A stretch of 19,493 nt of DNA from Akkermansiaceae bacterium (GTDB lineage Bacteria > Verrucomicrobiota > Verrucomicrobiia > Verrucomicrobiales > Akkermansiaceae), in the NCBI GenBank assembly GCA_018676385.1, contig JABHEX010000204.1, forward strand, positions 1-19,493. The letters run 5' to 3'. Both the position numbers and the translations under genes were made by a program. Under the pieces are notes generated by a model. It had not been told where the DNA came from. It did not search any database and saw nothing but the letters and a program-made list of their open reading frames with translations. Shown one piece after another: positions 14,629 to 19,493 of this stretch. Each line of letters opens with the position of its first letter. Positions within the stretch are counted from its first letter, which is position 1.

Positions 14629-15576
14629 ATGAACAAATCACAACACACAACCCCAGTTGCACTAGGAATCGACTTTGGCGGAACCTCAGTGAAATTTGGA
14701 GTTGTCGCCGGTAACGAAGTGATCGACACAGTACCCTCTATCGCTACGGACGATTATACCGAATCTACAACACTCATCGATGCTATCGTGCGCGTGGTCG
14801 AAGACCTACGCATGAGGCATCCCAATATCACGGCAATAGGGGTAGGTGTTCCCGGCTTTGTCGATTTTCATTCCGGCACGATTCATAACCTTACCAATGT
14901 ACGTGGTTGGAAAGATATCCCGCTCAAAAAAATTATGCATCAGCATACGGATCTGCCGATCACTGTAGAGAATGATGCAAACTGCATGGCATACGCTGAA
15001 TGGAAACAAGGTGCAGGCAAGGGCATGGATCACCTGGTATGCATTACTCTAGGTACAGGGGTAGGAGGTGGCATTATTACTCACGGCCATATGCTAAGGG
15101 GTGCTAACTCTGTCGCTGGAGAACTCGGTCAAACATCCATCGATTATCGAGGAAGAAAAGGTAATTACGGAAATATGGGAGCACTTGAGGACTACATTGG
15201 TAACAATGAAATAGCCGCCGACGCACGTAATCACTACGCAGCTGAAGGGATTGATCGAAACATTAGTGATTGCACACCTGCGGCCCTTTTCGCCAATGCC
15301 AGCGAAGGTGATGAAATCGCTTTGGATATCTGGAAAAATGTTGCACGTAAGCTTGCAACAACCGTCGTAAACTCTTGCTGGCTACTTAACCCAGAAGCAA
15401 TCATCATAGGTGGTGGCGTCGCCAAAGCCGGTGAACTATTATTTGAACCATTGAAAATGGCCATCAACGAGCAACTTTCACCCGCATTCAGCGACCATCT
15501 CAAAATCATACCTGCCATGTTTAGTAATGAAGCCGGCATCATAGGGGCCGCAGCCCTTGCGCTAGACAAGACCTAA
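14629..15576 (+). CDS. ROK-family sugar kinase lacking the zinc-binding residues
   Basis: The 315-residue ROK kinase should phosphorylate glucose or a related hexose (such as ManNAc) with ATP in the cytoplasm. It has the ATP-binding DFGGTSVKFG (15-24), sugar-contact ENDAN (114-118), LGTGVGGG (141-148), GELG (164-167) and GGGVA (261-265). The usual zinc site is gone: the motif His is Gln168 (GELGQ), and the three cysteines of CxCGxxGCLE are replaced in GNYGNMGALE (178-187) by Gly178, Tyr180 and Ala185. The surrounding Gly and Glu187 are kept, so this looks like a zinc-independent subgroup rather than decay. Sugar specificity is undetermined. It is cotranscribed with coaX. Confidence 0.88.
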   Translation: MNKSQHTTPVALGIDFGGTSVKFGVVAGNEVIDTVPSIATDDYTESTTLIDAIVRVVEDLRMRHPNITAIGVGVPGFVDFHSGTIHNLTNVRGWKDIPLKKIMHQHTDLPITVENDANCMAYAEWKQGAGKGMDHLVCITLGTGVGGGIITHGHMLRGANSVAGELGQTSIDYRGRKGNYGNMGALEDYIGNNEIAADARNHYAAEGIDRNISDCTPAALFANASEGDEIALDIWKNVARKLATTVVNSCWLLNPEAIIIGGGVAKAGELLFEPLKMAINEQLSPAFSDHLKIIPAMFSNEAGIIGAAALALDKT

Positions 15577-15654
15577 CACACTCTGCAAGAACAAGGATAT
15601 CGTTGTTAAACTAAAAAACCATAATTCAACGCAGAATTTTCGTGCTAAATCAGT

Positions 15655-15694
15655 CTAGTATGCCTAGTATAGTAGAGTATTTTACAGCTATACT
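15655..15694. promoter_or_regulatory. Iterated and inverted repeats at the kdsA promoter
   Basis: CTAGTAT occurs at 15655-15661 and 15664-15670, with a related TAGAGTAT at 15673-15680, about 9 bases apart. AGTATAG (15666-15672) and CTATACT (15688-15694) are exact inverted copies, ending 3 bases before the kdsA ATG. A TATAGT (15668-15673) inside could be a -10. No good -35 was found. An operator or small leader hairpin is possible. Confidence 0.35.
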
Positions 15695-15697
15695 TTT

Positions 15698-16519
15698 ATG
15701 CACCCAATAAGCCAAATCGGCAATATCACCCTTGACCCTAAGACTCCGTTTTTCATCCTCGGCCCCTGCGCATTAGAGTCCGAGGAATTCACATGGGAAA
15801 TGGCGCGTTCCATAAAGAAAATAGCTGACCGTACTGGTATTCAATTTATTTTTAAGGCCTCATATGACAAAGCCAATCGAACATCCGTAGATTCTTTCCG
15901 AGGACCCGGAGTTGAGGAAGGCTGCCGTATTCTAGGAGAAATAAGCAGAGAGCTTAATATACCAGTAACCACCGATATCCACACTCCTGCCGAAGCTGAA
16001 ATTGCTGCAGAAAATATCGACATCCTCCAAATACCAGCATTTCTCTGCAGACAAACCGACCTGTTAGAAGCTTGCGCAAATACTGGCAAACCCGTTAATG
16101 TCAAAAAAGGACAGTTTCTTGCCCCTTGGGATGTAGAGCCTATTATCGGCAAACTAAAACATTTCAATTGCGAAAACTTCTACATCACAGAGCGTGGCAC
16201 GACGTTTGGATACAACAATCTAGTCACCGATATGCGCTCGCTTTACTGGATGCAAGATATGGGTGTGAGAGTCATTTTTGATGCCACCCACTCAGTGCAA
16301 CGACCGGGTGGACTTGGCGGTACCACTGGGGGCGACGGGAAACTCGCACCAGTTCTTGCACGTGCAGCTGTCGCCACGGGTGTTAACGGCATTTTTATGG
16401 AAACACACTCCAATCCAGAAAAAGCTTTTTCTGACGGCCCAAATCAAATTCCTCTGACTGAGATCGAGTCGATCTTGACCCGACTTCTGGCCGTACACCA
16501 CGCAGCTCACTGCCTCTAG
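15698..16519 (+). CDS. kdsA: KDO-8-phosphate synthase (metal-dependent type)
   Basis: KdsA condenses phosphoenolpyruvate with arabinose-5-phosphate to give 3-deoxy-D-manno-octulosonate-8-phosphate, the precursor of the Kdo sugar in the LPS core. The 273-residue protein is full length, with the family motifs FKASYDKANRTSVDSFRGPG (52-71), VTTDIHTPAEA (90-100), NVKKGQF (134-140), ERGTTFGYNNLV (165-176) and DATHSVQRPGG (195-205). Cys24 in GPCALES marks the metal-dependent class; the likely other ligands are His198, Glu235 and Asp246. Metal-independent enzymes have Asn in place of this Cys. It heads the LPS block, with the LptC/LptA-like gene starting 3 bases after its stop. No Shine-Dalgarno sequence precedes it. 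Confidence 0.95.
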   Translation: MHPISQIGNITLDPKTPFFILGPCALESEEFTWEMARSIKKIADRTGIQFIFKASYDKANRTSVDSFRGPGVEEGCRILGEISRELNIPVTTDIHTPAEAEIAAENIDILQIPAFLCRQTDLLEACANTGKPVNVKKGQFLAPWDVEPIIGKLKHFNCENFYITERGTTFGYNNLVTDMRSLYWMQDMGVRVIFDATHSVQRPGGLGGTTGGDGKLAPVLARAAVATGVNGIFMETHSNPEKAFSDGPNQIPLTEIESILTRLLAVHHAAHCL

Positions 16520-16522
16520 TAT

Positions 16523-17899
16523 ATGCCCCATAATATGACCACTAGCCTATATCCGACCTCGCGAATCGCGGGTGGATCTCTGATACTCGGATTGGTCACC
16601 CTCATCTGCCTTCCTACAACTCTGGCGCAGAAAATCATCAAACAAGGTAGTAGTAAAAAATCTCGTGGGGCATTTCCCACCCTCAGTGTATTACCAGAGG
16701 GTAGTATATTGAGACGGGTCCGCCTGATACGTTATGATGATGATTTCAAGGCTACATCAATGCTAGCAGCTAATCAGCTCATCGTTAGAGATCGCAGCAT
16801 CATCGAAGCAGAAGATGCAAACATTGAACTTTACGCATCAAACCACAAACTACAAACAAGGGCAAAAATGCGTAAGGCCATCTACAATCAGAAAGAATCC
16901 ACATTAATCGCACAAGAAGCAATTTACCTAGAGGGCAAGGGCTTTATTGCTTCTGGATCAGGCCTGACCTATCATTGGATAAGCAAACAGGGGTTCCTCA
17001 ATGGCCCAGCTTCATCACGTTTTACATACAAAAAAGATATTGCCATGAATCCCTCACACCCTCCAGCACATCACGTTCTCCGCATTCACAAAAGTATATT
17101 GCTTAGCTCATTCCTAACACTCAACACTACCTTGCTAGCCGAGCCACCTGCACAGCTTACAATCAAGCAGCTAGAAAAGCTTGAAATGATGACCAACACC
17201 GTGACACCGAAAGCCACCGAATGGCGCAACAACGTAGAGGATCGTATTAAAGAACAAAGTAAGCTAAACAATAATACCCGCTCACGGATTGAGCCTTTTC
17301 TAAAAAACATTAACCAAGAGACACTACTGGTCCAAAACACAGCAGAGACAGCATCAAAGGTAGAGCCAAATGCCCAGAATACAAGGGAACTGAAGCAAGA
17401 TGAATCGACGCTTCTAGTTGAATGCGATGGGGGGCTATATTTTGATAATGAAGCCGGCGTTCTTGCCTACTTGAAAAATATTCGCCTTACCAATGATCGC
17501 TTCAAATTGACATGCAGTAACGAGCTAAAAGTATTTTTAAATCAATCAGAAGAGCCGCAAAAACTACAACCAGATGATAAGAAGAAGGACGGGCAGTTCT
17601 CATCATTCGGCAAACTCAAACAAATTCTCGCCACAGGCAGTGTGAAAGTAACGCGGTTAGACGACAAAGGCATGCTATTCACCGCCATGTCTGAAACTGC
17701 CAGTTACGATGCCGAAACAGGAGAAATTATTTTACGTGGCGGCTCACCCAAGCTTCAGCAAGCTTCCAACCAATACCTTCAAGCCCAAGAACCTAACCAG
17801 TGGATTAGAATTCTCAAGAATGGCAAAATGGTCACGAGTAAAGGTAAGTGGAAAATGGTAACCTTGGTAAAAAAAACACCAATTAAACCAGCACCCTAA
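16523..17899 (+). CDS. lptA: LptC-like/LptA-like fusion protein of LPS transport
   Basis: The 458-residue frame has two parts. Residues 1-174 have a signal/anchor sequence (about 12-36) and an LptC-like beta pattern (LPEGSILRRVRLIRYD, IIEAEDANIELYA, YLEGKGFIASGSGLTYHW). Residues 175-458 start with a second signal-peptide-like sequence, MNPSHPPAHHVLRIHKS then LLSSFLTLNTTLLA, followed by a charged helical stretch and an LptA/OstA-like domain (about 300-435; LLVECDGGLYFDNEAGVLAY, KLKQILATGSVKVTRLDDKG). LptC and LptA form the periplasmic bridge that passes LPS from the inner to the outer membrane, powered by LptB, the next gene. An internal signal peptide is abnormal: this is probably two genes joined by an A-run change (see 17030-17048). 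kdsA ends 3 bases before it; lptB starts 1 base after. Confidence 0.75.
   Translation: MPHNMTTSLYPTSRIAGGSLILGLVTLICLPTTLAQKIIKQGSSKKSRGAFPTLSVLPEGSILRRVRLIRYDDDFKATSMLAANQLIVRDRSIIEAEDANIELYASNHKLQTRAKMRKAIYNQKESTLIAQEAIYLEGKGFIASGSGLTYHWISKQGFLNGPASSRFTYKKDIAMNPSHPPAHHVLRIHKSILLSSFLTLNTTLLAEPPAQLTIKQLEKLEMMTNTVTPKATEWRNNVEDRIKEQSKLNNNTRSRIEPFLKNINQETLLVQNTAETASKVEPNAQNTRELKQDESTLLVECDGGLYFDNEAGVLAYLKNIRLTNDRFKLTCSNELKVFLNQSEEPQKLQPDDKKKDGQFSSFGKLKQILATGSVKVTRLDDKGMLFTAMSETASYDAETGEIILRGGSPKLQQASNQYLQAQEPNQWIRILKNGKMVTSKGKWKMVTLVKKTPIKPAP
17030..17048 (+). other. A-run junction with hidden ATGA stop/start overlap
   Basis: Six A (17030-17035) precede ATGA (17045-17048). In the annotated frame this reads TAC AAA AAA GAT ATT GCC ATG. 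With one A fewer it would read TAC AAA AAG ATA TTG CCA TGA, ending an LptC-like protein of 174 residues exactly over the ATG of the signal-peptide-bearing LptA-like protein. This ATGA overlap is a classic coupled-gene junction. Confidence 0.65.
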
Positions 17900-17900
17900 G

Positions 17901-18689
17901 ATGAATACGCCCATGTCTAAACCTTCTCCCAAATCCACCAAGGGCTCACGAAGAAACACCCCTACCCTGTTAGAATCTCAGGGTTTAATGAAAAGCTATG
18001 GTGGTCGCACAGTTGTTAATGACGTAAACATTAGCGTCAGAGAGGGAGAAATCGTCGGTTTACTGGGACCAAATGGTGCCGGGAAAACAACAAGTTTTTA
18101 TATGATTGCTGGGTTGATCCCTGCCGACGCAGGCATTGTAAAATTTGGAGGAGAAAATATTTCCTCTCTACCTATGCATAAGCGTGCCCGAATCGGCATG
18201 GGTTACTTACCCCAAGAAGAATCTATATTCCGTCATCTATCCGTGGAGCAAAACTTGCTTGCCGTATTAGAAACACGTCGTGACCTAAGCCGCAAAGAGC
18301 GCCTAGAAAAATCCGAAATCCTGTTAGACCGCTTCAATATTTCTAAGCTGCGTAAGTCAGAGGCACTCTCACTCTCAGGTGGCGAAAAACGCCGCCTTAC
18401 CATTGCTCGATCACTTTGTACAGACCCTAGCTTGCTCATGCTGGACGAACCTTTCAGTGGCGTAGATCCCATCGCAGTCGGAGATATTCAGAACATCGTG
18501 CGTGACTTACGTGATGACGATGGGCTCTCTATCCTCATTACCGATCACAACGTCCGAGAAACCTTGGGTATTGTGGACCATGCATATCTTCTCCACGAGG
18601 GCCAACTTATTCTGCAAGGTGAAGCCGATGAAATTGCAGATGACCCCATCGCGCGTAAGCACTACCTCGGCGATGACTTTGTCCTGTAA
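17901..18689 (+). CDS. lptB: LPS export ATPase LptB
   Basis: LptB is the cytoplasmic ATPase that, with LptF and LptG, extracts LPS from the inner membrane and pushes it along the LptC-LptA bridge. The 262-residue protein has Walker A GPNGAGKTT (56-64), the typical SFYMIAGL after it, Q-loop LPQEESIF (103-110), signature LSGGE (158-162), Walker B plus D-loop LLMLDEPFSGVDPIAV (178-193) and His216. These match LptB closely, more than generic ABC proteins. About 20 Ser/Pro/Lys-rich residues precede the domain; a second ATG at 17913 could be the real start. The LptC/LptA-like gene ends 1 base upstream. LptF and LptG are not in the window. Confidence 0.94.
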   Translation: MNTPMSKPSPKSTKGSRRNTPTLLESQGLMKSYGGRTVVNDVNISVREGEIVGLLGPNGAGKTTSFYMIAGLIPADAGIVKFGGENISSLPMHKRARIGMGYLPQEESIFRHLSVEQNLLAVLETRRDLSRKERLEKSEILLDRFNISKLRKSEALSLSGGEKRRLTIARSLCTDPSLLMLDEPFSGVDPIAVGDIQNIVRDLRDDDGLSILITDHNVRETLGIVDHAYLLHEGQLILQGEADEIADDPIARKHYLGDDFVL

Positions 18690-18772
18690 AATTCTCATTA
18701 ATCACCTCCCATCTATAAACAAATTTCGTCGCATCTGGCGGCATAACCACAAAACGAAAAAGAAAACAACCC

Positions 18773-19366
18773 ATGCAATCAGCAAATGCCAATACGCAAA
18801 TCACCGTGACTGTCCGTCATGAGGACGTAACCGAATCACTTCGCAATTACGCTACCAAAAAAATACAAGGGCTTCATTTAGACTACCCAAAAATAATTGA
18901 GGCCAAAGCTATTCTTGATGTGCTAAAAAACCGCCATCATGCAGAAATAATTTTATTCTGTGCCAATCATATCGTGATTGACGCATCGTCCGACAGTAAG
19001 GACATGTACACTTCAATCGATGAGACGATTGCCAAGATCGCGCGGCGCATGCGTAAATACAAGACGCGTCTACTCAAGAAGCAACGCGCTAACAGAGGAA
19101 AAGACACCATTCGTCACCTTGATGAGAAAGTGTATGCTTCTGATTTCCTTGATAATTTGAATGATGAGGAAGATGCCACACACGATCCAGACCCAATGAT
19201 CATACATCGTGAAAGCTATCGCCTGCGCACTATGGTCAAAGAAGATGCAATCATGGCACTCGAACTCTCCGACAAACCATTCATTGTTTATAATAACGAA
19301 CGCCGTAATGTGACTCAAATCCTGTATCGCCGTAATGACGGCGATTACGCCATCATCGAGCCATAG
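18773..19366 (+). CDS. hpf: Long-form ribosome hibernation promoting factor
   Basis: HPF binds the 30S subunit in stationary phase and, in its long form, dimerises 70S ribosomes into inactive 100S particles. The 197-residue protein has the N-terminal ribosome-binding domain at about 9-103 (ITVTVRHEDVTESLRNYATKKI, AEIILFCANHIVIDASSDSKDMYTSIDETIAKIARRMRKYK), a charged linker with an acidic stretch (LDNLNDEEDATHDPD), and the C-terminal dimerisation domain at about 142-197 (IIHRESYRLRTMVKEDAIMAL, DKPFIVYNNERRNVTQILYRRNDGDYAIIEP). It follows lptB by 83 bases. In many Proteobacteria rpoN sits between lptB and hpf; here it is absent. No strong promoter, terminator or Shine-Dalgarno sequence was seen in the gap. 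Confidence 0.93.
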   Translation: MQSANANTQITVTVRHEDVTESLRNYATKKIQGLHLDYPKIIEAKAILDVLKNRHHAEIILFCANHIVIDASSDSKDMYTSIDETIAKIARRMRKYKTRLLKKQRANRGKDTIRHLDEKVYASDFLDNLNDEEDATHDPDPMIIHRESYRLRTMVKEDAIMALELSDKPFIVYNNERRNVTQILYRRNDGDYAIIEP

Positions 19367-19493
19367 CGGAGGCCAAAAAAACAAAGATTGTATTACTTGG
19401 GGTGTTGTTCATAAAACGTAACATAGCACCTCAAGGATCAATTCAATTACTTCTATAGAGAGGCTGATCAGTAAAAGGCTATTCTTCTTTTTC
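19367..19493. other. Non-coding right edge
   Basis: No gene begins in these 127 bases. An imperfect stem is possible between GGGGTGTTGTT (19399-19409) and AACATAGCACCTC (19420-19432), without a T-run, so it is not a convincing terminator of hpf. Confidence 0.4.

Noticed and set aside
16523..17899. The second hydrophobic segment as an ordinary transmembrane helix of a normal LptC
   Set aside because: It is preceded by Met and basic residues, followed by a cleavage-like LLA-E, and sits at an ATGA motif one base out of frame, which together fit a former gene start better.

Overview
The window looks like a chromosomal segment of a Gram-negative bacterium. The LPS genes (kdsA, LptC/LptA-like, lptB), a TorF-like outer-membrane beta-barrel and several secreted proteins imply two membranes. 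The mixture of genes (K+-dependent membrane pyrophosphatase, two ammonium transporters, long-form hpf, ROK kinase, type III pantothenate kinase, AsmA-like protein, and large secreted proteins I cannot name) together with near-absent Shine-Dalgarno sequences suggests Verrucomicrobiota. That assignment is inference from gene content, not from a search. No mobile element, phage gene, CRISPR array, tRNA or rRNA was recognised.

Layout. 1-379 (-) is the 5' part of an RppH-type Nudix hydrolase that runs off the left edge. 474-1010 (+) is a small secreted protein, convergent with an AsmA-like inner-membrane-anchored protein (1018-2574, -). Divergent from that is a three-gene, same-strand run: a one-chain ABCG-like ABC exporter (2682-4496), a membrane-anchored periplasmic protein (4535-4954) and a large secreted helical-repeat protein (4985-6946). 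A 382-base gap with nested inverted repeats leads to hppA (7329-9401), followed by a 531-base gene-free stretch.

9933-13762 is a nitrogen-acquisition cluster: a TorF-like outer-membrane barrel, ammonium transporter 1 (both -) and a divergent ammonium transporter 2 (+). Each gene has its own sigma-54 (-24/-12) promoter in exactly the right place, so the three probably form one nitrogen-limitation regulon that moves ammonium across both membranes. Three rho-independent terminators separate the units.

13881-15576 is a two-gene unit, coaX plus a ROK sugar kinase whose zinc-binding residues are all replaced. 15698-19366 is a cell-envelope block: kdsA, an LptC/LptA-like gene, lptB and then hpf. 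This resembles the classical lpt-rpoN-hpf cluster with rpoN missing. The LptC/LptA-like gene appears to be two genes fused in frame: it contains an internal signal peptide, and one base fewer in a six-A run would restore an ATGA stop/start overlap.

The strongest leads are the three sigma-54 promoters over the ammonium/TorF cluster, the A-run LptC-LptA fusion, and the nested inverted-repeat element upstream of hppA.
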